In this document: positions 1-5,220 of the stretch, piece by piece
How the letters are laid out: each line of letters begins with the position of its first letter
Numbering within the stretch: position 1 is the first letter of the stretch
From: an uncultured Acidobacteriota bacterium
GTDB lineage: Bacteria > Acidobacteriota > Blastocatellia > Pyrinomonadales > Pyrinomonadaceae
Length of the DNA stretch: 5,220 nt
Reading direction: 5' to 3'
Assembly: GCA_946480545.1 (NCBI GenBank)
Contig: CAMLKY010000199.1
Location: forward strand, 1-5,220
Notes under the pieces: model-generated
Told to the model about the DNA's origin: nothing
Database searches by the model: none
Seen by the model: the letters and a program-made list of their open reading frames with translations, nothing else
Program-made: the position numbers and the translations under genes

Positions 1-1
1 G

Positions 2-532
2 GTCTACTTTCTGTCGCGCATCAATCCCATCGATTTCTTCAAACGGGTCCGGACGGTCATCGTCACGGCATTTTCGACCTCATCCTCGAACGCGACGCTC
101 CCGACGGCCCTGCGTGTTTCGCATGAGAATCTCGGCGTGCCGAAAGAGATCAACAGTTTCGTGCTGACGGTCGGGGCGACCGCTAATCAAAACGGAACCG
201 CGCTGTACGAAGGCGTGACCGTACTCTTCCTTGCTCAGCTCGCCGGTCTGGACCTGACGCTCGGCGTGCAGTTGATGATCGTGTATCTCGCGATACTCGG
301 CGGTATCGGGACAGCCGGCGTCCCATCGGGCTCGATCCCGTTCATCATCGGCATTCTCGCGATGATCCAGGTCGACCCGGCACTGATCGCGATCATCCTG
401 GGTGTCGATCGCATCCTGGATATGTGCCGCACGACACTGAATGTGGTCGGCGATCTCACCGCCGCAACATTCGTCGCAAGAAGTGAAGGACACGAGCTGC
501 TCACGGTACAAGAGGATGTGGGAATAGGGTAG
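2..532 (+). CDS. Dicarboxylate/amino acid:cation symporter (DAACS family), C-terminal part, 5' end outside window
   Basis: This inner-membrane secondary transporter takes up acidic amino acids or C4-dicarboxylates with Na+ or H+. The reading frame is open from base 2, so the gene begins upstream. 176 residues are visible, fewer than half of the 400-450 usual for the family, and they cover the transport core. In fragment numbering, hairpin 1 carries the serine-rich tip AFSTSSSNATLP (23-34). TM7 has NQNGTALYE (62-70) in place of the common NMDGT. Hairpin 2 has GTAGVPSGS (103-111). TM8 has DRILDMCRTTLNVVGD (136-151). By family knowledge, D140 and R143 match GltPh Asp394 and Arg397, which bind the substrate amino group and side-chain carboxylate; keeping the Arg argues for an acidic substrate rather than a neutral one. 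An in-frame GTG at 137 is internal and not the real start, because family motifs continue upstream of it. The TAG stop lies at 530-532. The exact substrate cannot be assigned. Confidence 0.93.
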   Translation, partial: VYFLSRINPIDFFKRVRTVIVTAFSTSSSNATLPTALRVSHENLGVPKEINSFVLTVGATANQNGTALYEGVTVLFLAQLAGLDLTLGVQLMIVYLAILGGIGTAGVPSGSIPFIIGILAMIQVDPALIAIILGVDRILDMCRTTLNVVGDLTAATFVARSEGHELLTVQEDVGIG

Positions 533-567
533 TCCCTAGTCCCAGGTCCCAAGTCCCAAAGTCCCAA
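531..567 (+). repeat. Left arm of inverted heptamer repeat (five GTCCC units)
   Basis: GTCCC occurs five times, starting at 532, 539, 546, 553 and 561, with a period of 7, 7, 7 and 8 bases. The spacer bases are mostly A/T (TA, CA/AG, AA). The array begins inside the symporter stop codon. It is the inverted counterpart of the GGGAC array at 657-703; bases 531-543 are an exact reverse complement of 690-702, and also of 667-679 and 674-686. The C-tracts mean the - strand carries five GGG runs with loops of 4-5 bases. The repeat is seen directly. Its function is unknown; it could be a dispersed intergenic repeat, a decayed terminator-like structure or an RNA stem. Confidence 0.85.
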
Positions 568-608
568 CACCGTCGAGAGTCGAAATACTCGCATGGGTCT
601 CAGGACTT

Positions 609-636
609 TTGATACTCTGACCTCTAGATGTACAAC
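609..636 (+). promoter_or_regulatory. Possible sigma-70-like promoter for the rhomboid gene
   Basis: TTGATA (609-614, five of six matches to TTGACA) is followed after 16 bases by TACAAC (631-636, four of six matches to TATAAT). It lies in the non-repetitive centre of the intergenic region, about 85 bases before the rhomboid start. A start site near 643 would place the whole right-hand repeat array in the 5' untranslated region. The match is modest and such matches occur by chance; read-through from the symporter gene is an equally good explanation for rhomboid expression. Confidence 0.22.
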
Positions 637-656
637 ATGACTCAGGGCCGCGACAC

Positions 657-703
657 TTGGACTTTTGGGACTAGGGACTAGGGACTTTTGGGACTAGGGA
701 CTT
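657..703 (+). repeat. Right arm of inverted heptamer repeat (five GGGAC units)
   Basis: GGGAC occurs five times, starting at 667, 674, 681, 690 and 697, with spacing of 7, 7, 9 and 7 bases. A degenerate TGGAC precedes it at 658. Spacers are TA or TTTT. Reading the left arm (531-567) backwards on the other strand gives almost the same order of units, so the two arms could form a long imperfect stem around a centre of about 90 bases. The array ends only a few bases before the rhomboid ribosome binding site. Its five GGG runs with loops of 4, 4, 6 and 4 bases fit the standard G3N1-7 quadruplex pattern on the strand that would be the mRNA. Confidence 0.85.
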
Positions 704-706
704 ACT

Positions 707-715
707 TAAGGAGGT
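707..715 (+). promoter_or_regulatory. Strong Shine-Dalgarno site of the rhomboid gene
   Basis: TAAGGAGGT is fully complementary to the usual 3' end of bacterial 16S rRNA, and 6 bases separate it from the ATG at 722. It fixes the rhomboid start codon. It lies only a few bases after the last GGGAC unit, so folding of the repeat could plausibly affect its accessibility (inference). Confidence 0.9.
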
Positions 716-721
716 TGAGCG

Positions 722-1429
722 ATGTTTCCGATAGGCGACGACAATTCTGACCGCACGATCACACCGTTTGTTAACTATGCTTTCATCGGCATCAACATCC
801 TCGTGTTCGTTTTGCTGCAGGGCCTTGGTGGCAACGATGCGTTTAGCTACGCGTTCTCGCTCGTCCCGAAAGAGATAACCGAGGGCATCGATCTTTCAGG
901 CTTGCAGATCGTCCGCGACTCATCAGGCGAGCTTGGGCGAATTCAACATTACGAGACGCCGCTTCCCGTCTACTTCAATTTTCTAAGCTCGATGTTCATG
1001 CATGGCGGGTTCGGTCATATCTTCGGGAACATGCTCTTCCTTTTTGTCTTCGGCGACAATCTCGAGAACCTGCTCGGCCACATTCGCTATGTTGCCTTTT
1101 ACATCGTCTGCGGCGTCGCTGCGGCGCTTGCGCAGATCGTGATGGACACCGATTCGGTAATCCCCATGCTCGGCGCATCGGGTGCGATCTCCGGAGTGCT
1201 GGGCGGATATCTCGTACTCTTTCCGCAGCGACGTGTACGCGCGATCATATTCAACTTCCTGACCGAGGTTCCGGCGTTTGTCGCACTCGGCCTCTGGATC
1301 GGCTATCAGCTCTTGCTTGGTTATCTAACGCCGGCAGGAACCGGCGGTGTAGCTTACGCGGCACACATCGGCGGATTCGTGGCGGGCGCTGCGTTGATCA
1401 CCGTCTTCGCCTGGGGACGGCGGGTCTAG
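722..1429 (+). CDS. Rhomboid family intramembrane serine protease
   Basis: This 235-residue polytopic inner-membrane protein should cleave transmembrane segments of other membrane proteins by a Ser-His dyad within the bilayer. The length suits a six-helix bacterial rhomboid without an extra domain. Rough helices are 17-36, 98-115, 121-141, 148-167, 175-200 and 210-230. TM2 carries HGGFGHIFGN, with H94, H99 and N103 matching E. coli GlpG His145, His150 and Asn154. The catalytic motif GASG (151-154) gives S153. AHIGG (214-218) gives the partner H215. The loop between TM1 and TM2 is long (about 37-92) and lacks the WR pair found in GlpG. No zinc finger or signal peptide is seen. The start is set by a very strong Shine-Dalgarno site. 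The upstream symporter is on the same strand, but the 189-base gap with repeats makes a shared transcript uncertain. The TAG stop overlaps the stop of the opposing glycosyltransferase. The substrate is unknown. All expected catalytic residues are present, so this is probably an active protease rather than a pseudo-rhomboid. Confidence 0.96.
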   Translation: MFPIGDDNSDRTITPFVNYAFIGINILVFVLLQGLGGNDAFSYAFSLVPKEITEGIDLSGLQIVRDSSGELGRIQHYETPLPVYFNFLSSMFMHGGFGHIFGNMLFLFVFGDNLENLLGHIRYVAFYIVCGVAAALAQIVMDTDSVIPMLGASGAISGVLGGYLVLFPQRRVRAIIFNFLTEVPAFVALGLWIGYQLLLGYLTPAGTGGVAYAAHIGGFVAGAALITVFAWGRRV

Positions 1430-2577
1430 ATCATCGAATCGATGACGTCACAGAATCTTCGACAACAGGTTTCAAGCGAGAAGTCGGTCGTGATCTTTCG
1501 ATAAGCGGCTGTACCTGCTGACCTCAGTTTTTCCCGGTCGAGATAATACTCACGTATCTGCGCTGCGAATGCGTGCGTATCTCCGAACGGAATTACGCCG
1601 CCCGCGTCATCGCCCACAAAGTCCGGCATCCCACCCGCATCCGCAAAACAGATCACAGGCTTTCCGAGACTCGCCGCCTCCAGACACACAAGTGGAAACG
1701 GATCTTCGCGCGAGGTCAGCGCAAAGACGTCCATATTCGCGAAGTAGTTTTCAGGATCAGTTTGTGCGCCGGTGATGAACACACGTTGGAGACCGCGCCG
1801 GCGAACAGTATCGAGTGCATCATCGAATTCTCGTGTCGAGTGAGATGACGGGCCGCCAACCCACAGAAAGTAGATATCGTCAGCCTCGGCCGCTAGGTCC
1901 TCCGCCATCTGCAGGAAAAGATCGGTGCCCTTGCGCGAGCTTACGGTACCGCTGCCGCCCACGACAAAGCCATTCTCAGGAATGCCCAGACTGGATCTGA
2001 TCGATGCGACGCGCGATCTGTCGACCGGTCTCAGCTCCGAGAATTCGCATATGCGTTCGACCGGCCGTTCGACGCCAAACTCACGCACCACAGCCTCGAC
2101 CGCTGCAGAGGCGACAACAAACCTATCAACCGACGATGAAAGCTCCGCGAAGCGTCCGGTCTCGGGGATAAAGCTCTCGATCACCGAGCGCATCTCGTGA
2201 AGCCAGCATAACGTGCGAATCCCGCGTCGTTTCTTGAAGAACTCGAGATACTCAAGCGATCCGACCGTGTTTCCGACTACGAGATCATAGTCATTCGCGA
2301 GCGGTGTGATGCCGCGCGTACGCAGCTTCTTTCTTACGCCAAGCCGGCGGCGCAGAAATCGCTCACCGCGAACGACGATCTCCGGCAGGCCAGTCGATGG
2401 AATGACGAAAACGTTTCCCACCTCCTCGTACAGCTTCCGGATCGGCCCGTCGCGAAGCAGAAGGATCTCGATCTCGATGTCGGTTCGGTTTTCTTTTATC
2501 CACCGAAGAAGATGGAGCAATACGAACGGAGCGCCCGTGCGCTCGGCTTCGTGACCGATGAAGAGCACGCGTTTCAT
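1426..2577 (-). CDS. Glycosyltransferase family 4 (GT-B fold)
   Basis: This 383-residue protein is a typical length for a cytoplasmic, membrane-associated glycosyltransferase that moves a sugar from a nucleotide donor to a growing lipid-linked glycan. The N-terminal acceptor half starts with MKRVLFIGHEAERTGAP and has CWLHEM (124-129). The C-terminal Rossmann half has GGSGTVSSRKGTDLFL (207-222), where R215/K216 sit where GT4 enzymes bind donor phosphate. It also has SREDPFPLVCLEAASLGKPV (289-308), the EX7E region, here aligning as D292-x7-E300, followed by AGGMPDFV (314-321). No signal peptide or membrane helix is seen. The ATG overlaps the TGA of the methyltransferase (ATGA), and GAAGG lies 7 bases upstream, so translation is coupled. 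It is the last gene of the operon, and its TAG stop lies in a CTAG shared with the rhomboid stop. The sugar and linkage cannot be read from the sequence. Confidence 0.94.
   Translation of the reverse strand: MKRVLFIGHEAERTGAPFVLLHLLRWIKENRTDIEIEILLLRDGPIRKLYEEVGNVFVIPSTGLPEIVVRGERFLRRRLGVRKKLRTRGITPLANDYDLVVGNTVGSLEYLEFFKKRRGIRTLCWLHEMRSVIESFIPETGRFAELSSSVDRFVVASAAVEAVVREFGVERPVERICEFSELRPVDRSRVASIRSSLGIPENGFVVGGSGTVSSRKGTDLFLQMAEDLAAEADDIYFLWVGGPSSHSTREFDDALDTVRRRGLQRVFITGAQTDPENYFANMDVFALTSREDPFPLVCLEAASLGKPVICFADAGGMPDFVGDDAGGVIPFGDTHAFAAQIREYYLDREKLRSAGTAAYRKITTDFSLETCCRRFCDVIDSMI
1431..1450. repeat. Short inverted repeats at the convergent gene junction
   Basis: TCATCGA and TCGATGA form a perfect 7-base inverted repeat around a single A (1431-1445). 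The palindrome TGACGTCA (1443-1450) overlaps its right end, and TCTAGA (1425-1430) precedes it. As RNA the first repeat could form a 6-pair hairpin with a 3-base loop in either direction. It lies within the last codons of the glycosyltransferase, just after the rhomboid stop. No T-run follows on either strand, so a factor-independent terminator is not supported; it may be chance. Confidence 0.3.
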
Positions 2578-3293
2578 TTGACGGCCTTCATGCTCAGGCC
2601 GGTGAACATCGAATTCGCGGCACCGTCAAAATCGGGGGGTATGCGGTCTGTCCTCACCAGCAGCAAGAATACGGGAAAAAGCGTGATGCTGAGGAATTTT
2701 CTAACCAGACGGTTCATATCCGAGAACGTCGCCCACAGCCCGATCATCTGAGCGAGCGATCGGTTCCACCCGCCGAGCGCGCGGATCTCGACCTCACGAA
2801 AGCCGGCATCCTCCAGCATTCGCCTGAGCGAGTACGGCGTGTAGCGAGCTTGATCCGACGGGATCTCATGGAGATTCCAAACGAATGGGACAGTACCAAA
2901 GAACCGTCCGCCGGGACGCATCACGCGTGAGATCTCCGAGAGAATATTCACCGGGTCGGGGTGATGCTCGAGGAATTCGGTTGCGAGCACACAATCGATA
3001 CTGGAGCTCTCGAGCGGGATCTTTTGTCCATCCCATTTTATGTCCGGCTCGATGTGACCGTAGAGGTCCGACGACGGAAGGTCCATGCCGATGTAGCGTT
3101 CAACGGCATCGACGCTTTCGATCAATCCTCGATAGGGCATCACCCCGCAGCCTACATCGAGAACAGTGCCGTGGAAGTCTTTGATCCCGTCGCGCACACT
3201 TTCCACGATCGACATCTTTGCCGTGTAGAACGGCATGTTGTGCGGCCGCGGCCGCATCTCGAGGAAGTCGGATCCGGGTGAAGCTTCTTTCAT
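2574..3293 (-). CDS. Class I SAM-dependent methyltransferase (Methyltransf_11 type)
   Basis: This 239-residue cytoplasmic enzyme should transfer a methyl group from S-adenosylmethionine; in this operon the likely acceptor is a sugar of the exported glycan (inference from context). The SAM motif I is VLDVGCG (44-50). D71 in YIGMDL (67-72) ends strand 2. SSSIDCVLATEFLEHHPDP (97-114 region) covers the strand 4 motif. VMRPGGRFFGTVPF (124-137) is the post-core motif, followed by YTPYSLRRMLEDAGF (151-165). A hydrophobic stretch LSITLFPVFLLLV (201-213) may touch the membrane. The start at 3293 is preferred because its ATG overlaps the upstream TGA as ATGA, as at the next junction. An in-frame ATG at 3314 would add 7 residues and lengthen the overlap to 25 bases, with no good ribosome site in front of it. 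Capping by methylation, as in WbdD, is possible, but the kinase domain of WbdD is absent. The acceptor is not identifiable. Confidence 0.9.
   Translation of the reverse strand: MKEASPGSDFLEMRPRPHNMPFYTAKMSIVESVRDGIKDFHGTVLDVGCGVMPYRGLIESVDAVERYIGMDLPSSDLYGHIEPDIKWDGQKIPLESSSIDCVLATEFLEHHPDPVNILSEISRVMRPGGRFFGTVPFVWNLHEIPSDQARYTPYSLRRMLEDAGFREVEIRALGGWNRSLAQMIGLWATFSDMNRLVRKFLSITLFPVFLLLVRTDRIPPDFDGAANSMFTGLSMKAVK
2585..2589 (-). promoter_or_regulatory. Ribosome binding site of the glycosyltransferase gene
   Basis: On the - strand GAAGG is followed by 7 bases and then the ATG at 2577. It lies inside the end of the methyltransferase gene and supports the ATGA-coupled start. Confidence 0.55.
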
Positions 3294-4528
3294 CGGTCGA
3301 GTTCCGTCGTCCATTCCAGAACCGGTCGCACAACGCCGGGCATCGGCCCCGGATAATCACCGCGAGCCGTGTCGCCCTCGGGGCTGTCGATAACATTGAA
3401 CGTCACTGCATCGCGTTCCGTGAAATGGACCGAGTGTGGCCGGTATGTCGCGGCACCTACGGTAACGAACACGGTGCCTTCCGAAAGAAGATTCCCGGGC
3501 ACGGTGACTACGCTCTTGTACAAACCAGCCGGCCGCTCGCGGTCGCGCCAGCCGCCATTCCAATCGTGCGAGACGAATATCGATGTCCCCTGTTCGTTAT
3601 TGAATTGCACATGCGGAACGACTATCTCGCCGCTGGTGACGATCTCGTATTCGATCTCTATCGAAACCGGATTGCGAATGTCTATCGAGGAAGTGACCGC
3701 CCCAGCGGCGTCACGAACGCGCACAGCATGGAGCTTTGCGACATCGTTTCCCGGCATAGTTTGCCGATCACTCCAGATCTTCTCAGCCCCGGTGCGTGAT
3801 TGTTCGTGAAGATACTCTCCGACGATAAGCTTTGCATCGCCGTCGTTCCTAAGTTGGCCGTCCTTGAGCCAGATCGCACGTCGGCAAAGCCGGGCGATCG
3901 ACTGCATGTCATGAGAAACAAAGATCACCGTCCGGCCCGACTCACCCACGTCCCGCATCTTGCGCAAGCATTTCTTTTGAAACCCGACGTCGCCGACCGC
4001 GAGCACCTCGTCGACGATCAGCACTTCCGGATCAAGATGCGCCGCGACGGAGAATGCCAGCCGCATATACATCCCGGTCGAGTAATGTTTGACCGGCGTA
4101 TCGAGGAAGGCCTCGATCTCGGAGAACGCGACGATCTCATCGAACTTCTTATCGATCTCGACCCGTCTCATCCCGAGGATCGCGCCGTTCAGATAGATGT
4201 TCTCGCGCCCCGAAAGCTCCGAATGAAAGCCCGTCCCGACCTCGAGCAGGCTTCCGACGCGTCCACGAATCGAGGCCGTGCCGGCGCTTGGTTTTGTTAT
4301 TCTCGAGAGGATCTTTAGGAGTGTCGATTTGCCCGCACCGTTGTGCCCGATCAGCCCCAGCGTCTCGCCTTCGTCGACCTCAAAGCTCACATCGCGCAGC
4401 GCCCACAGCGTTCGATTCTCGTCGCTTCCTCGATCAAAGAGCCCGGTCAACATCTCTCGAAACGAATACGGCTGGCGCGAGCCGAGCTTATATTGCTTCG
4501 ATAGATTCTGTGCGGTAATGACTCGCAT
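3290..4528 (-). CDS. wzt: Polysaccharide ABC exporter ATPase with C-terminal carbohydrate-binding domain (Wzt type)
   Basis: This 412-residue ATPase powers export of a finished lipid-linked polysaccharide across the inner membrane with the permease encoded just upstream. The ABC domain spans about 1-240: Walker A GHNGAGKST (61-69), the LLEVGTGFHSELSGRENI segment (94-111) usual for the Wzt/TagH group, signature YSTGM (149-153), Walker B VLIVDE (169-174), D-loop VGD (178-180) and switch His H206 in VSHD. The remainder (about 250-412) matches the Wzt C-terminal beta-sandwich domain and ends with RGDYPGPMPGVVRPVLEW (389-406). By family knowledge this domain reads the non-reducing end of the glycan in E. 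coli O8/O9a systems. The full length with this extension argues for Wzt-like rather than capsule KpsT-like (about 220 residues) export. The start lies 3 bases after the permease TAA with no clear Shine-Dalgarno site, suggesting reinitiation. The stop overlaps the methyltransferase start as ATGA. The symbol reflects family, not a proven O-antigen role. Confidence 0.93.
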   Translation of the reverse strand: MRVITAQNLSKQYKLGSRQPYSFREMLTGLFDRGSDENRTLWALRDVSFEVDEGETLGLIGHNGAGKSTLLKILSRITKPSAGTASIRGRVGSLLEVGTGFHSELSGRENIYLNGAILGMRRVEIDKKFDEIVAFSEIEAFLDTPVKHYSTGMYMRLAFSVAAHLDPEVLIVDEVLAVGDVGFQKKCLRKMRDVGESGRTVIFVSHDMQSIARLCRRAIWLKDGQLRNDGDAKLIVGEYLHEQSRTGAEKIWSDRQTMPGNDVAKLHAVRVRDAAGAVTSSIDIRNPVSIEIEYEIVTSGEIVVPHVQFNNEQGTSIFVSHDWNGGWRDRERPAGLYKSVVTVPGNLLSEGTVFVTVGAATYRPHSVHFTERDAVTFNVIDSPEGDTARGDYPGPMPGVVRPVLEWTTELDR

Positions 4529-4531
4529 CGG

Positions 4532-5220
4532 TTAGATAATGTCGGCGAACTTATCCTCCATCTTCTTAAAGATGAATAGCGAGACGAGCGTCAACACGAC
4601 GAGTGAGAGCACTGACACTCCGATAAGCTGCCAATCGAACGCCGTTCCAAACAGCGCCGATCGGAAACCGTCAAGGATGCCGGTCAACGGGTTTAACGCG
4701 AAGACCCACTGCCATCGCTCGGGCAGCAGATCGACGGGATAAAAGATCGGCGACGCGATCATCCAGACCTGAAGTATGAACGGAAGTGCGAACTTCACAT
4801 CGCGGAAGCGCACGTTGAGTGCCGAGAACAGAGTCCCGAATGCGACCGCGAGAACGAGTGCCAGAAGAACGAAAACCGGTGCAAGGATCAACTGCGCACC
4901 GGGCACGGTTCCGAAGTAGACCATCAGGATCACAACGATCGCGAGACCGAAAAGCAGATCGAACAGTGTCGCGAGCGACGCCGCGATCGGAACTATTAGC
5001 CGGGGAAAATAGACCTTTGTGACCAGGCTCGTGTTGTTTACAAAACTGGTGCTCGCGAGCGAGATCGATGTGTGAACAAAAAGCCAGATGATCAGCCCGG
5101 TCAAGGCAAATAAAGGGTACGGTATATTCCCCGTGTCGAATCTTGCGAAGGTGCTGAAGATGATGGTGAAGATCGCCGTGGTCAGAACCGGCTGGAGCAC
5201 TGCCCACGCAATGCCGATCA
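4532..5220 (-). CDS. wzm: ABC-2 type polysaccharide export permease (Wzm/TagG type), N-terminus outside window
   Basis: This integral inner-membrane half-transporter forms the channel for the ATPase encoded directly downstream. The frame is open to the window edge; about 228 residues are visible and roughly 40-50 N-terminal residues are probably missing. The visible part starts with IGIAWAVLQPVL, the usual segment before the first membrane helix. A GTG at 5200 lies inside this conserved segment and is not a plausible start. Family landmarks follow in order: NIPYPLFALTGLIIW, VTKVYFPRLIVP, the reentrant region LNVRFRDVKFALPF, then ASPIFYPVDLLPERWQW and FALNPLTGILDGFRSALFG. The protein ends FKKMEDKFADII, the usual C-terminal tail facing the ATPase. 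About six hydrophobic segments are present. The TAA stop (4534-4532) lies 3 bases before the ATPase start, so the two genes are one transcriptional unit. Teichoic acid-type (TagG) and O-antigen-type (Wzm) permeases look alike; the long Wzt-type partner favours the latter. Confidence 0.93.
   Translation of the reverse strand, partial: IGIAWAVLQPVLTTAIFTIIFSTFARFDTGNIPYPLFALTGLIIWLFVHTSISLASTSFVNNTSLVTKVYFPRLIVPIAASLATLFDLLFGLAIVVILMVYFGTVPGAQLILAPVFVLLALVLAVAFGTLFSALNVRFRDVKFALPFILQVWMIASPIFYPVDLLPERWQWVFALNPLTGILDGFRSALFGTAFDWQLIGVSVLSLVVLTLVSLFIFKKMEDKFADII

Noticed and set aside
80..594. - strand open frames of 119 and 143 codons opposite the symporter end and the repeat
   Set aside because: The symporter frame carries conserved family motifs throughout. 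The antisense translations are low-complexity, arginine- and aspartate-rich or lacking any domain.
531..703. The inverted GTCCC/GGGAC arrays as a CRISPR array or a factor-independent terminator
   Set aside because: The units are only 7 bases with no spacers of uniform length, and the loop between arms is about 90 bases with no T-run after the second arm.
1676..1705. Asp in place of the first Glu of the EX7E motif in the glycosyltransferase
   Set aside because: SREDPFPLVCLEA is a common variant among GT4 enzymes; the second Glu and the Lys donor site are kept, so loss of activity is not implied.
3241..3256. 16-base perfect palindrome TGCGGCCGCGGCCGCA within the methyltransferase gene
   Set aside because: It encodes the Arg-Pro-Arg-Pro-His stretch near the N-terminus (residues 14-18) and is explained by the codons CGG and CCG. 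No nearby gene start needs an operator there.
4226..4252. Glu where many ABC ATPases have the Q-loop Gln (LLEVGTGF)
   Set aside because: This substitution is usual for the Wzt/TagH polysaccharide exporter group as I know it, so it is not a defect.
3218..4318. Two long + strand open frames (193 and 172 codons) lying end to end opposite the ATPase gene
   Set aside because: They are antisense to an ATPase with intact motifs over its whole length, their translations have no recognisable domain, and no ribosome site stands out. They follow from the codon bias of the real gene.
5198..5200. GTG at 5200 as the start of the permease
   Set aside because: The frame stays open to the window edge and the preceding residues IGIAWA belong to the conserved Wzm segment, so the true start is upstream, outside the window.

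Overview
The window looks like a stretch of chromosome from a Gram-negative-type bacterium with moderately high GC. No ribosomal or other phylogenetic marker gene is present. The rhomboid protein's opening (MFPIGDDNSDR...) and short GGGACTA-type intergenic repeats recall Acidobacteriota and related environmental phyla, but this is a weak inference from memory. Coding density is very high: six protein genes, two of them cut by the window edges, and one real intergenic gap of 189 bases (533-721). No RNA gene, CRISPR array, insertion sequence or prophage gene was seen.

Left part, + strand (1-1429). The window opens inside the C-terminal transport core of a dicarboxylate/amino acid:cation symporter (DAACS family, GltP/DctA type). 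A 189-base gap follows. It is framed by two inverted arrays of a GTCCC/GGGAC heptamer, and one array touches the symporter stop codon. A near-perfect Shine-Dalgarno sequence then leads into a complete rhomboid intramembrane serine protease with its catalytic Ser and His in place.

Right part, - strand (5220 down to 1426). Four tightly packed genes form what is almost certainly one operon, read right to left: an ABC-2 polysaccharide-export permease (Wzm/TagG type, N-terminus outside the window), its ATPase with a C-terminal Wzt-type carbohydrate-binding domain, a class I SAM-dependent methyltransferase, and a GT-B family 4 glycosyltransferase. The first junction has a 3-base gap and the next two are ATGA start/stop overlaps, so translation is probably coupled. 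Together they fit part of an ABC-transporter-dependent O-antigen or other surface polysaccharide locus: the glycosyltransferase and methyltransferase build or modify the lipid-linked glycan in the cytoplasm, and the permease/ATPase pair exports it across the inner membrane. The promoter and the rest of the locus lie beyond base 5220.

The operon and the rhomboid gene converge and share the palindrome CTAG (1426-1429), which supplies the stop codon of both. The points most worth a second look are the inverted heptamer arrays, both of which also fit a G-quadruplex pattern on opposite strands, and the coupling of a methyltransferase to a Wzt-type ATPase, which resembles known systems where end-capping of the glycan signals export. 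No clearly new biological system is visible.
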